Of a DNA stretch of 64,000 nt, positions 1-9,542 are shown in pieces. Positions within the stretch are counted from its first letter, which is position 1. Each line of letters starts with the position of its first letter. The notes beneath the pieces were generated by a model. That model saw only the letters and a program-made list of their open reading frames with translations, did no database searches and had not been told where the DNA came from. This DNA comes from Lactifluus volemus (Eukaryota > Basidiomycota > Agaricomycetes > Russulales > Russulaceae). Made by a program: the position numbers and the translations under genes. The stretch lies in the NCBI GenBank assembly GCA_022376515.1, contig WTXI01000011.1, forward strand, positions 1 through 64,000. Reading direction: 5' to 3'.

Positions 1-222
1 CCTGGCAGTCCTGGAGGAGGTGGCGGTGGTGGAGGAGGGACAGCTCCCCTTGCTCAAGGCCAAGGCTTCGCTCAAATCCCCACTGCTGGAGGAGAATTGA
101 TAGGGATTCCCCCAAAACCCTATGATGGAACCAGATCACGATCAAAATGTTTCATGGAAATCTTCGAAAATTACCAAAGATTAAACCAAGAAAACCCCAG
201 AATGTCAAACCTCTCAAACTGA
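1..222 (+). pseudogene. Ty3/gypsy-type gag fragment
   Basis: The window opens inside an open frame that ends in TGA at 220-222. It has a Gly-rich linker (PGSPGGG...) followed by IPPKPYDGTRSRSK and FMEIFENYQRL. The pattern PxPYDGxRxxxxxF followed by an aromatic helix is what I know from the start of the capsid-like region of basidiomycete Ty3/gypsy gag proteins. Known role of the family: gag packages retrotransposon RNA in cytoplasmic particles. The frame is cut off by the window on the left and stops early on the right, and no protease or RT follows, so it is a relic. The family call rests on one short motif. Confidence 0.5.
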
Positions 223-250
223 ATTCTCATGTTCACACGTGGGAAAATTC

Positions 251-375
251 ATCACTATCATTGTGGCTATTTCCAAGAGTGTGTGAGTTTTTATTTGAGG
301 CTGCATTTTGGTGAGTCAAGTGTAGGAATTGTCATTGCTATCATTGCAGCTATTTCCGAGAGTGTGTGAGTTTGA
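251..375. repeat. Imperfect direct repeat, two ~40 bp units
   Basis: A unit reading ctatcattg..gctatttcc.agagtgtgtgag occurs at about 253-290 and again at about 337-375, roughly 85 bp apart. It lies between the gag scrap and the helicase pseudogene, and nothing else is recognised between 223 and 385. Confidence 0.7.
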
Positions 376-385
376 ATATGCACAC

Positions 386-807
386 ACATTGCATTGAGAT
401 TGTGTGAAATTGTTATAAATTGCAATCGCACTCCTCCTGAAATTAAGCAGAATGGTGTGGCATGGAAAAGGGTTGTTGTGGAAAAACATGCCAGCAACTT
501 CAAATGCTTTCTCTACGGCCTGTGTAGTGAATTCACAGTTTATACCTAATGAAGTGTGTATTGTTGACAAATCTTATTTATCTCATGCATATGAATCAAG
601 AGAATGGTGTCATATGATTGAAGAAATAGAGACATCCTTCAAATTGAATACAGAACAGGGTTGTGTGTTTCATATTGTCATTAATCATTCCTGTGGACCC
701 GAATTTGGACAATTAAAGATGTACATCAGTGGAATGGCAGGTACTGGAAAATCACAGGTACTTTGTGCTATCTCAGAATTCTTTTCACAAAGAAATGAGT
801 TGTATCA
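386..807 (+). pseudogene. Pif1-like helicase, N-terminal segment with Walker A
   Basis: The frame from 452 contains FKLNTEQGCVFHIV, then the Walker A motif GMAGTGKSQV near 733-762, then CAISEFFSQRNELYH, which is the order seen in Pif1 and Helitron superfamily 1 helicases. Reading is lost at 808, where a transposon end (CATCAGGAAAACC) begins; the protein resumes at 3358 with LLILAPTGSAAALL. The start codon is unclear because the upstream part is degraded. Known role of the family: 5'-3' DNA helicase. Fungal copies like this are usually carried by Helitron-type or similar mobile elements. The Rep nuclease expected of a full Helitron is not visible upstream. The two copies of CA at 806-807 and 3358-3359 are a target duplication. 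Confidence 0.85.
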
Positions 808-1395
808 CATCAGGAAAACCTGATATTTTCTTACGGTAATTAATGGTGCTTATCACTGCTTACTTTGTTTAATGGTCTTAATTACTGTCTTCTGCTTAAT
901 AAAAATTTTCTTTTTTTTTTGCTTAAGCACGTTAAGCACGTTAATCACATTAATCCACACTAAGCACAACTAAGTAAATTTTATTATGACCAATAATGAA
1001 AATTAAGCAAACTTTAACCATGCTAAGTAAACAAGTAGTTTAAGCAGACTAAGAGAATTTTAAGAGGCTTTTAATTGAGCTAAGCAAATACAAATGATTA
1101 TGTAACTTAACTAAAGTCTGAAAAATATGCCAAGTCATGAAATTTTGCTAAGTCATTCCCATGCCGTCTGTTGTTTACTCTTGTTTGCACGATGTTGATT
1201 TTTGTTGCCTTGTCGTTTTCATGTCTCTTGTTGTCTGCCTCCCTCCCTGCCTCCCCCCCTATCGCCGTCTTCATGTCGTTGCCTCTGTCACGACCACCGC
1301 TTGGCGTCTTGCTCCGCCACACGTCTCAGCGTCTCCGCCTTCTCCTTGCCACCGCATTGCACCCCCTCCCTTTTTTTTTTTTTTCTTTTGACTTC

Positions 1396-2330
1396 TGTCA
1401 CGGTTCGCAGGGACCGTGGCTCGAAGTGAGCGTCGTTCTGGTTGGCTATTTGCTGTGGCGAGTCGGACAAGACTAGCAACACCAAATAGTCGATTCTAGC
1501 ACGCGCAGGCAAGGTCCTGTGTGGAGTAGACTTGACTGTGCGAACTCTGGGTGTCTGTATCGCGCGAGACGGACTAGCGGACCGGCGCACGCAATGGTCG
1601 GAGTTACCGTTCCCAAAAGGGATAGACGGTGGCAGATGGGTTAATGACGATGTGTAGGTTCAACCGCAACACGGGCGCGAGTGTAATTGGAATGCAAGAG
1701 ATGCTCGCCTTCCAAGGACACTCGTGAGAGGTTGAACTAAGGTTCGAGGGCGGACGCGGGGTGAGAAGTGGGGACTACTTCTCACAGCGCGTTCGTATTA
1801 GGGTTCAGGCGTCTGGGGACTTGTTGCACGGAAATGGAACAAGTTCACAGATGTCTGATCGTGGCGTGAAGTACCTAGATCAAGGTACGAAGAGGGGATT
1901 CTCAAGAAGAGAGGAGGAGATGCGATGCGAGTGTGAGCAGGAGACAATGAACTGCGATTCTAGACGAAGCTGAAGCTGGGGCTTTAGCTTGTCTACAGGG
2001 CCCTATTTATGCGTACAGGGGGCCAGCCAACTATCCTACAAAGGTCACAGTACAGTAGCGAAGTCAAGACTATTGACTAAGGACCTGAGTCAGTTCTGAT
2101 GACTCAAGAACTGACTCAGTACGTCTGACTCAAGACCTGAGTCAAGAACGCTGACTCAAGATTTGAGTCATGATCCCTGAGTCAAATACACGTCCAAAAC
2201 GGCGACGCACAGCCCCCAGAAGTGGAACAGAAGGGGCTGGCCAAGGAAAGGGATCCTAGGTCACAACACAAGTCGAAAATCAAACAGGAAACAGTAAGAA
2301 ATGGGCCGGGCGGCCCGCATAACCGTAACA
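1396..2330 (-). mobile_element. Solo LTR (TGTTACGG family), copy 1
   Basis: The LTR begins TGTTACGG and ends CCGTGACA on the minus strand and has a perfect 5 bp target duplication, ACTTC, at 1391-1395 and 2331-2335. On the minus strand a TATA-like CATAAATAGGGCC sits downstream of a cluster of TGASTCA sites, which fits the order U3 then R and sets the orientation. Two relatives lie at 7590-8465 and 18870-19805. No internal retrotransposon sequence adjoins it, so it is a solo LTR left by recombination, inserted in element A. Confidence 0.93.
2086..2184 (-). promoter_or_regulatory. Cluster of eight TGASTCA (Gcn4/AP-1-type) sites in LTR copy 1
   Basis: Eight matches to TGA[C/G]TCA lie in 99 bp of the putative U3. 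TGACTCA is the known target of Gcn4-type bZIP factors, which act in amino-acid starvation responses in fungi. The same eight sites are present in the other two copies. That they act as an enhancer is inference. Confidence 0.6.
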
Positions 2331-2589
2331 ACTTCCCCTGCCCCAACCCGTTCCTCCACCTCCTCCCTCCTCTGCCTCTGCCTCTGCCTCTGCCTCTGTC
2401 TCTGTCTCTGTCGCATCCCCCTCTGCCTCCGTCGCGTTCTACCTCTGCCTCCTGCACCTGCGCTGCCTCCACCGTTTTTGACTCTCTGCATCATGCCCTC
2501 CTGGACCCACTGGACTGCTGGGGGCCCACGACGCACGCTGCCTGCGCCGCGCCTTATGCGTCTCCTCCCCGGTACATTCTATGCTGCCT

Positions 2590-2925
2590 CCCTCTCCCCA
2601 ACACGTCCTGATCGTTCCTTTTTTTTTTTTGCCTCCACCTCCGCCACCTCCTCTTGCGCCTCCACCTCCCCTGCTCGCTCGGCTATCACGACCATAGGGA
2701 TCACGGTCACGATCCCTGTCGAAGTCAAAAACACCACGGCCACGGTCACGATAGTCCCGATCGTGGTCACAACCACCGTAGTAAGAATCGCGGTGGGAGG
2801 AACGACGATGTCCCTGTGGACTTTCGTTTCCTCTGCCATCCCCGTACCTCCTGCGCTTCCCGCGCCAACTCCCACGCCTCCCGTGACTCCTCCTGCGCCT
2901 CCACCACCGCCACTGCCACCTCATC
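2590..2925 (-). other. Arg/Asp/Gly-rich coding-like stretch in element A (possible captured gene fragment)
   Basis: The minus strand reads as SSHRDSYYGG, DYRDRGRG, FDRDRDRDPYGRDSR and then GGGGARGGGGGGG, resembling the RD/RGG tails of RNA-binding proteins. It lies between a poly-T tract at about 2617 and the right TTAAGC array of element A. It could be a captured host exon or simple-sequence coding by chance in GC-rich DNA. A related GC-rich block lies in element B (40140-40900), but the RD repeat is not clear there. Confidence 0.3.
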
Positions 2926-3357
2926 CCTGTGGCCCTGCAGCCCTACCCTGCCAGGGCTGTTTTACCAAGGTTGTGGAACTGGATTAGTACATAGATAGTT
3001 ATTGATGTAGTGGTTTGTTTGAAATATACATGATTTAGTTCTCATTCTTGTGTGATTAAATATATGAAAACCCTCTAGATATGTGAAAGATGCTTCATTA
3101 GTTAGGTCTTGCTTAAATCTTACTTAGGCTGTGCTTAATTAGCTTGATTAAGCAGATTCTGTTTAATTAAGCAAAATCTGCTTGATCAAGTGCAAATTAA
3201 GCAGAAAGTGCTTAAGTCAGCAACGAGGTGGTATTACTTGTGCTTAATCTCACTTAATCCCATGTTGCTTAACTTGCTCTTAATGTGCTTAAAATCCAGA
3301 TTAAGCATGTTAAGCAATGTTAATCACCCCTTAAGCAGATTTCAGGTTTTCCTGATG

Positions 3358-4607
3358 CACCTTCTTATATTGGCCCCCACTGGAAGTGCTGCTGCATTAT
3401 TGGGAGGTTCTACTTATCATTCTGTACTTGGTATCAGCTCAGATGGCAACCAGTCATCTAATGTACAACTCTCGCAGATAAAAACTAGATTAGTAGGTGT
3501 TTAATATATTTTCTTAGATGAAGTTTCTATGTTGTTGCGTAGAGATATGTATCTTATCAGTGAAAGGTTGGCACATGTATTAAATAATCTGAACATGCCA
3601 TTTGGAGGGATGAATATGATCTTTGCAGGTGACTTTGCTCAACTACCACCTGCAATTGGTGGCAAATATACTTCCCTTTACAGTCAAACTGCAGGCAAGA
3701 TTGTGACAGCATTGAAGGACCAACAGGCTGCAATTGGTAAGGCTCTATGGCATTAAGTCACAACGGTGGTTATTTTGCACCAAAATATGAGGCAGCATGT
3801 TGAATCTGTTGGAAATAGTGCCTTCTGTGAAGCCCTTTCCAATATGTGATATAAAATGTGTATACCAGCTGATATTATATTACCTTTCTTAGATCTCATG
3901 TTTCAAGTAATTTATCTGGCAAAGCTTCAATAAATGATGATCGTTTTTGAAATGTGTTGATCATTACGTGCCTAAATGCACTAAAGGACGAGATTAATCG
4001 GTTGGGTTCATTATGATTTGCAGAAGAGTTGAATCAGAAATTGGTGGACTTCTTTTCTATAGATTCACTACCTTCAGATGATGTAAAAGACGTTAAATGT
4101 AATAAGAGGAACATAAGGATAAAGTCCAGATCAAAAGGGGCTTATGATAGGAAAATTACACCAGATCTTCAGAGGGTTTTGTGGGATTAACCACCTTGTG
4201 CAAATACAAAACTTATACCTGGAAAATTGTTGCTTTGCATAGGAATGCCTGTCATGATAAGAAATAATATTGCAACAGAAGTTTACATCATGAAGGGACA
4301 AGAAGTGTTTGTGTACGGATGGCAGTTACAATTGATAAACAGTATCAACACATTAGATACACTTTTTGTCCAACTCATGGATCCACCGCTCGACATAAAG
4401 CTCAATGGTCTCCCATTAAATGTCGTTCCATTGACTAAGAATAGTATTACTACTACTTGTCATTTGCCAGATGATTCTTCTATCGGTATATCACGTTTGC
4501 AGCCTGATGTGTTGCCCAATTTCGGTATGACCAACTATGCTTCTCAAGGAAAAACATGGATGGACAATGTGGTAGACTTGAGATATATGCGAACACATCA
4601 GAGATAT
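3358..4607 (+). pseudogene. Pif1-like helicase, central segment (motifs Ia-VI)
   Basis: The frame continues from the first segment: LAPTGSAAALL (motif Ia), YIFLDEVSM (Walker B, 3505-3531), MIFAGDFAQLPPAIGG (motif III), LHQNMRQ (motif IV), GMPVMIRNNIATE (motif V) and NYASQGKTW followed by THQRYY (motif VI region). Several in-frame stops and at least one frameshift lie between 3505 and 4195, so it cannot encode a working enzyme. Identity with the Pif1 family is firm from motif order and spacing. It stops at an 8 bp duplication, TACACTGT, created by the hAT-type insertion at 4616-5996, and resumes as VLSRGTSATGTLILGG. Confidence 0.88.
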
Positions 4608-4615
4608 TACACTGT

Positions 4616-5996
4616 TAGACTGTCTGGGGGCCAGGCCGGGCCAGGGCCACCCCCATTTTGCCTGGCCCTGGCCCTCAGGGCTGGTCCGCCCTGCAGTTGG
4701 CCCTGGCCCTGGCCCGACCTGAGGCCAGCCTGGGGCCGACCTGGCCCCACCCCTTAAAAAAAATAATCAGTCAATTAATCAATTTCAGTAAACTTTTCTC
4801 ACACTTGCTTGCATAATCAACTCACAGCTACTTTCAGACAATTGTACACGCCAGGATTCGAACTCTTGACCAGTGCATACAAAAACTAAGGCTCTTGGAC
4901 AGTTTACCACTACACCATACAAGCTTGATTAATTTTTTTCCCATAGCTTATCTTAAACAACCGTCTTGCCTCAGCCTCTACTGCCATGTCTCTTAGTCAA
5001 CTCAAACTTCAAGTCACCACTTGCCTTTTCACACCCCCTCCAGTGTCCCTTTCTGCGTCCTTGCTTTCTGTCACTGCCATTGCATCGCCATTGCCCCTCT
5101 CGTGCCCTTTCTGTTGTTGCCATCTCCTGCCCTCTGTCTTCACCTCTCTTGCATCCTCTTATTGCCACTACTGCTCACCCTTGTCGCCGCCACCGCTCAT
5201 CTTCTGTTGTTGCCCCACTCACCCCATGTCATCGCTACCGCTCTGTTAATTACATGGTACATGCTGGTGCGTCATAACTTTTTCTTTGACTTCTCACACT
5301 AATCTTTTTTTTTTTTTTCTTTCATTCCCCTTTTTGTCCCCCAGCCGCTGGCACTGAGGGGTGTTATGTGTGGACATTCGATGGTGTCACCGTTGCTTGG
5401 ATGTCGCTTGTTGCAACTGTCCGACGCTTGATGCCTGCGACTGGGACACTCGCATGATGTTTCCCCAAAGTCTTGCCTGGGTTCCCCACACTGCGCCACC
5501 TGCCATCTCCCCTCGCCACCGCTGCCATGGCCGCTGCTACCCCGACCCTGCCACCGCCATCCAGACACTGTTGCCCCTGCCCTGACAATGCCACCGCCAC
5601 TGCCTCACTGTCGCTGCTGCATCCCTGCTATCGCTTTTGCTGCCCCGATGCTGCCACCACTGCCCCGCCGTCCCTGCCGTCGCTGCTGCTGCCCCGACGC
5701 CGCTGTCACTGCCCCGCCACCCCTGCTGCTGCCCCGATGCTGCCATCACCGCTGCTGCTCCCCTGATGCCATCATTACAGCGCCACCCTGCAGCTCTGCC
5801 CTTGCAGCCTCCCTATGGGTAGGGCCAGCAGGGCCAGCCCCAGGCCGACCCTAAGGGCCAGTCATAAAGCTCTCCGGCCCTGGCCCTGGAAATAAGGGCA
5901 GGGCCACCCTGGTGCTGGCCCAGCCCCTCAAGGGCCAGCAAATTGCTGGCCTGGCCCTAAGGCCAATGTGGGCCAGCCTGGCCCCCGGACAGTCTA
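4616..5996. mobile_element. Non-autonomous hAT-type element with GC-rich GGGGCCAGGCC termini
   Basis: The ends TAGACTGTCTGGGGGCC and GGCCCCCGGACAGTCTA are inverted repeats flanked by an exact 8 bp duplication, TACACTGT (4608-4615, 5997-6004). TAG termini and 8 bp duplications are hallmarks of the hAT superfamily. Inside are long blocks of GGCC/CAGGGCC repeats next to each end, a tRNA-like relic (4844-4924) and a CTGC/CCGC-rich centre. No transposase is seen; long open frames in the CCGC-rich centre look like composition artefacts. It interrupts helicase motif VI, and excision restores RYYTVLSRGTS. Confidence 0.9.
4844..4924 (-). other. tRNA-like relic with A and B boxes
   Basis: The minus strand has TGGTGTAGTGGTAA (A-box consensus TRGYNNARNNGG) and, about 40 bp later, AGTTCGAATCC (B box). 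Acceptor and T stems pair poorly when folded by eye, so this is not a functional tRNA. It may be a tRNA-derived SINE head or a pseudo-tRNA carried within the hAT element. Confidence 0.45.
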
Positions 5997-6067
5997 TACA
6001 CTGTGCTTTCACGTGGAACAAGTGCTACAGGAACTTTGATATTAGGTGGATTCCACCTCTCTAAAAT
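5997..6067 (+). pseudogene. Pif1-like helicase, short segment between two insertions
   Basis: Reading VLSRGTSATGTLILGGFHLSKI, this 70 bp piece joins motif VI (LSRGT) to the C-terminal extension. It is bounded on the left by the 8 bp hAT duplication and on the right by the AT duplication of element C. Joined across element C it reads LSKITGGALGALQQEF without a break. Confidence 0.85.
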
Positions 6068-6618
6068 CATCAGCAATTGTCCATGTTGCTTAATGTGTGC
6101 TTAACATGCTTATTAAGCACGTTAAGCACAAATTAAGCATAAAATGATTAAGCAGGTTAACGCCACCCCGGTGCTTAATTAAGCACAATTAAGCAACATA
6201 AACATCTTTTAGCATAACTTAAGCACAGCTCAAACAGCTCAAAATGGCTTTCAAAAAATTTTCAATCACACAATACTTTAGGCATCACATGAGTATATTT
6301 AAAACACAACTAAACTACAACATGAATGACTATCAATACACAATCTGGGAGCAGGGAATGTTGGAGGTAGTCCAGGAGAAAGTCCAGGAGGAGGAAGTGA
6401 AAGCAAGGGAGGAGGCACAAGAAGTGGTTCAGAACCTTGCTTCCCGCTGTATGCCAAACATCTGCCACGAGAACATGGAAATTAATTGAGACAAACCTGC
6501 AGAAACACTGCCTAGCCCATGCTGGATGATACCCCTCTCCTTCTGTTTTGTGTCAGCCCCCAAAGGCGACCTACTCTGACTCTGATAATATGTCAGCAGG
6601 AGTGGCAGCGGAAGGAAA

Positions 6619-7215
6619 TCACCAGGGTGTAGAGAGGGCGACTTTGAGATGGGGGAATGGTGAGGGCGGGTACCTTCCAGATCGGGCATTGCTTGGGCCT
6701 AATAATATGTTCGTTAGTACCCAGCTAAAGCTGCCATTTGAGGCACGGCTCCAGGACTCACACAACTGCAAAGGGGGTGACCTTGGATGATGCAGAGCCT
6801 GTGGCGTTGAAAAGCTATAGTTGCCCAGTCCCATTGGACGCATCGTCTCAGGAAAGGCAATCAGTTGATTATACCCACCAGGATAGCCATATGGAACTTG
6901 ACCATGTGGAGTGGTGATGGTTGAGGCTGATTCCAGTGTTGATGTGGCCAAGCAGTGGGCTGCGGGGCTGGCTGAGAGGACCACAGGCTCCCAGACTGGG
7001 GTGGTGGGGAGAAGCTCGGCATCAGGACTTGCATAGTAGGGACGATATATGAGCTCAGGCCTGTTGAATCGTGTGTTTGATGTTGTGAGGGTGCTTGTGG
7101 CACAGTCATTTGCTGTCCAGGAAATAATGTTACCGAGCTGAGTTGTTAAAAAGATAGGGTGACACAGTTGGTCTGTGATGTACCATAGGGGGACTATGTT
7201 TGAGCACAATGTCAA
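6619..7215 (-). other. Antisense open stretch upstream of the HMG-box fragment
   Basis: About 198 codons are open on the minus strand with Tyr/Pro/Ser-rich composition (VPYGYPGGYNQLI, MRPMGLGNYSFSTPQ). I do not recognise the protein. It lies inside element C next to the captured HMG-box fragment and may be a second captured exon or the divergent upstream region of the same gene. Coding status is uncertain. Confidence 0.25.
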
Positions 7216-7589
7216 AAATTAACAGCTAGTTCTTGATATATGCCATTGTTTCTCTTTCCACTCAACCTTCTCGGCATCTAGCTCATTGCAAGTCTGAACT
7301 CTGTTGCAGAGCAAATGCGACATTGCGTGAATGTTGCCAATCAGTTTGCGCAGATGTTGACACAGGCTTCCTTTAACGGAAACCATCTGGTCCCTCCAGG
7401 AGTTGCACATGCCAGAGCTGAACACCTCAGGATGGAGGAAGAGGACATCAAGGGTGTAACCAAGAAGAGACGCGTCGTAACCAAAAAGGTCAAAGATCCC
7501 GATGCGCCCAAACACGTACCATCTTCCTACATTTTCTTCCAAAATGACCTGTGTTAGGAGCTATGCAAGCAGCATCCCGACATCAGTAT

Positions 7590-8465
7590 TGTTACGGTTA
7601 TGCGGGCCGTCCAGCCCATTTCTTGCTGTTTTCTGTCCATTTTTCGACTTGTGTTACGACCTAGGATCCCTTTCCTTGACCAGCCCCTTCTGTTTGTCTT
7701 CTAGGGGCTGTGCATCGCTATTTTGGATGTGTATTTGACTCAGGGATCATGACTCAAATCTTGAGTCAGCGTTCTTGACTCAGATCTTGAGTCAGACGCA
7801 CTGAGTCAGTTCTTGAGTCATCAGAACTGACTCAGGCCCTTAGTCAATGGTCTTGACTTCGCTACTTTACTGTGACCTTTGTAAGATAGTTGGCTGGCCC
7901 TCTGTACACATAAATAGGGCCCTATGGACGAGCTAAAGCCCCAGCTTCAGCTTTGTCGAGAATCACAGTTGTTGCTTGACACTCAATCTCCCTCTCTTTT
8001 TCTTGTGCATCCCCTCTTCGTACCTTTGGTTAAGGTACCTTCGTGCCACAATCAGAACATCTGTTTGCTTGTTTACGCCCTTGTAAACAAACTCACAGAC
8101 ACCCTGAACCTTGTACGAAATCGAGGGTGAAGGATTGTCTAATTCCTCCCCCTTCATTTCGCACAAAACCTTAGTTCAACCTCCCACGAGTGTCCTTGAA
8201 AGGCGAGCATCCCTTGCATTCCAATCACACTCACGCCCACATTGCGGTTGAACTTACAGATTGTCCTTCGTCCATCTGCCACTGTCTATCCTCTTTGGGA
8301 ACGGAAACCCTGACCATCGCGTGCGCCGGCCTGTACTACCTGCCTCACGCAATACAGAACCGAGAGTTCGCACAGTCAAGTCTATCCTTCACAGGAACTT
8401 GCCTGCGCGTCCTTCACTGATCAATTGAAGCTCACTCCGAGCCACGGTCCCTGTGAACCGTGACA
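7590..8465 (+). mobile_element. Solo LTR (TGTTACGG family), copy 2
   Basis: The LTR runs from TGTTACGG to CCGTGACA with the perfect 5 bp duplication AGTAT (7585-7589, 8466-8470). It is oriented opposite to copies 1 and 3. The putative U3 carries eight TGASTCA sites (7736-7834), and CATAAATAGGGCC near 7910 is a TATA-like element. It splits the HMG-box fragment, so it arrived after or during the life of element C here. Removal gives a continuous HPDISMNEVL. Confidence 0.93.
7736..7834 (+). promoter_or_regulatory. Cluster of eight TGASTCA sites in LTR copy 2
   Basis: Matches start at 7736, 7750, 7762, 7776, 7788, 7802, 7814 and 7828. The spacing alternates between 12 and 14 bp. The order and number match LTR copies 1 and 3, although other LTR positions differ. 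Confidence 0.65.
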
Positions 8466-9542
8466 AGTATGAATGAGGTATTGGCCCGAGTTTCGAAGCA
8501 GTGGGCAGAGATGATGCCGGAACAGAAGGCCGTTCGTGTTTTATCTGGGATTTATCCTTGGGTTGCTTCTAATAACGTGCTCTGTTAGCCCTACGAGCAT
8601 CTCCAAGCCATAGCTAAACAGAAGTGGGAGACAGAAAAGTGAGCTTATGAGGAACACTGGGGCATCGTGGCACCTGCGAAACCAGCCAGCCGTAAGCCCG
8701 CCGCCGCCACTATCGAAGAAGTGGTGGTGGTAAAGGTGGGGAGGCAGCAGAGGCAGAGGTGGCAGTGGTGGTGGAGGCATAGGAGGCAGAGACAGGGGCG
8801 GAGGAAGCAGAGGGCAGAGGGAGAGGAGGGAGAGGAAGCATCGTCAGAGCGCATGGGGTGGGGTGGGCAGTGTTACAGGGCATTAGGGCAGGTAGATCTG
8901 TAGATGCGAGGAATATGACAAATTAGAAAAAAACATGAGTGTTAGAAATGGAAAGAAAAAAAGTTGTGATGCACCCAGGCTGTGCTTATAGACAACGGCG
9001 TTGTGGCGGCATAGAGAACGCACTGCTGCTGTTGCAGCGATGGCAGCAGGGATGGGGTTCCAGAGGATGAGACATAGTGGTGACAGAGGCAGAAGAGGTA
9101 ACACAGGTGATGAATGTGGCGACAAGTCGACGATGTTGAGGCAATGAGAGGGAGAGAGTGTTGAAAACAAGGCATGTCAACATTGTGCCAACAAGAACAT
9201 GCATGTGATTTGTGCATTGGCACGACTTAGTGAAATTTTCATAAATCACGACTTGTAAACTTTTTCAGACAGATTAGTTAAATTATGTTTTTTTTGCTTA
9301 ACACAATTAAAAGCCCCTTAAATTTTCATTAGTTGCTTAAATATGTTGAGTGTGCTTAATGTTGTGCTAAGCATACTGAGCATGCTTAATGCCAGTCTTA
9401 ATTGTGCTGAGCATGTTGAGCCTGCTTAAGTTGCTTAATTGCGCTTAAACAAAATTTTCATCAAGCAAATTTAAGCAAAAAAGTATATTTAAGACCATTA
9501 AGACCACTAATCACCATTAAGCAACATGAACAATTGCTGATG

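Larger units (their letters stand above)
808..3357. mobile_element. Element A: non-autonomous DNA transposon with CATCAGGAAAACC ends and TTAAGC arrays
   Basis: The left end CATCAGGAAAACCTG and the right end CAGGTTTTCCTGATG form a perfect inverted repeat, and CA is duplicated on both sides (806-807, 3358-3359). Both flanks carry many TTAAGC/GCTTAA hexamers (about 920-1080 and 3110-3340). The middle is CT-rich with CTGCCT repeats. A 935 bp solo LTR is nested at 1396-2330. The copy is about 1.6 kb without it. Element B at 39840-41475 is a relative in opposite orientation, with the same end sequences and the same order of subterminal blocks. No transposase gene is seen, so movement would need help from elsewhere. 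Removing it rejoins the helicase frame as ELYH-LLILAPTG. Confidence 0.9.
7270..8690 (+). pseudogene. HMG-box protein fragment captured in element C
   Basis: The plus strand reads HCVNVANQFAQML, then KKVKDPDAPKHVPSSYIFFQ, ELCKQHPDIS, then after a solo LTR MNEVLARVSKQWAEMMPEQK, YEHLQAIAKQKWETEK and AYEEHW. This is the order of a fungal HMG box: DPDAPKRPxSSYxxF at the start, then W of helix 2 and YxxxAxxxKxxYxxE. Known role: minor-groove DNA binding in chromatin or mating and stress regulation. In-frame stops occur after NDLC, NNVLC and WETEK, and the LTR (7590-8465) with duplication AGTAT splits the box between S and M. Upstream coding starts after an acceptor-like TTGCAG, suggesting an exon taken from a host gene. 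Without the source gene the exact product cannot be named. Confidence 0.85.
6068..9542. mobile_element. Element C: DNA transposon with CATCAGCAATTG ends carrying gene fragments
   Basis: The inverted ends CATCAGCAATTGTYCATG/TTGCTTAATG differ at one position, and AT is duplicated at 6066-6067 and 9543-9544. TTAAGC/GCTTAA arrays lie just inside both ends (about 6085-6230 and 9290-9530), as in elements A and B, but the terminal motif is CATCAGC rather than CATCAGG. The interior holds an HMG-box pseudogene interrupted by a solo LTR (7590-8465), a Pro/Ser-rich antisense open stretch (6619-7215) and a CTGC-rich right part. Removing it restores the helicase frame exactly. No transposase is visible. 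Confidence 0.9.

Noticed and set aside
2222..2998. Several overlapping open frames on both strands in element A
   Set aside because: They lie in CTGCCT and GC-rich low-complexity DNA, overlap each other in all frames and show no domain. Only the Arg/Asp/Gly-rich minus-strand part was kept, with low confidence.
4844..4924. Functional tRNA gene
   Set aside because: A and B boxes fit, but acceptor and T stems do not pair. The same holds for 59534-59606; near 10965 only a B box is found.
4966..5854. Overlapping Pro/Cys/Leu-rich open frames inside the hAT element
   Set aside because: They follow from CCGC/CTGC repeats; no motif, and the element has no room for a transposase.
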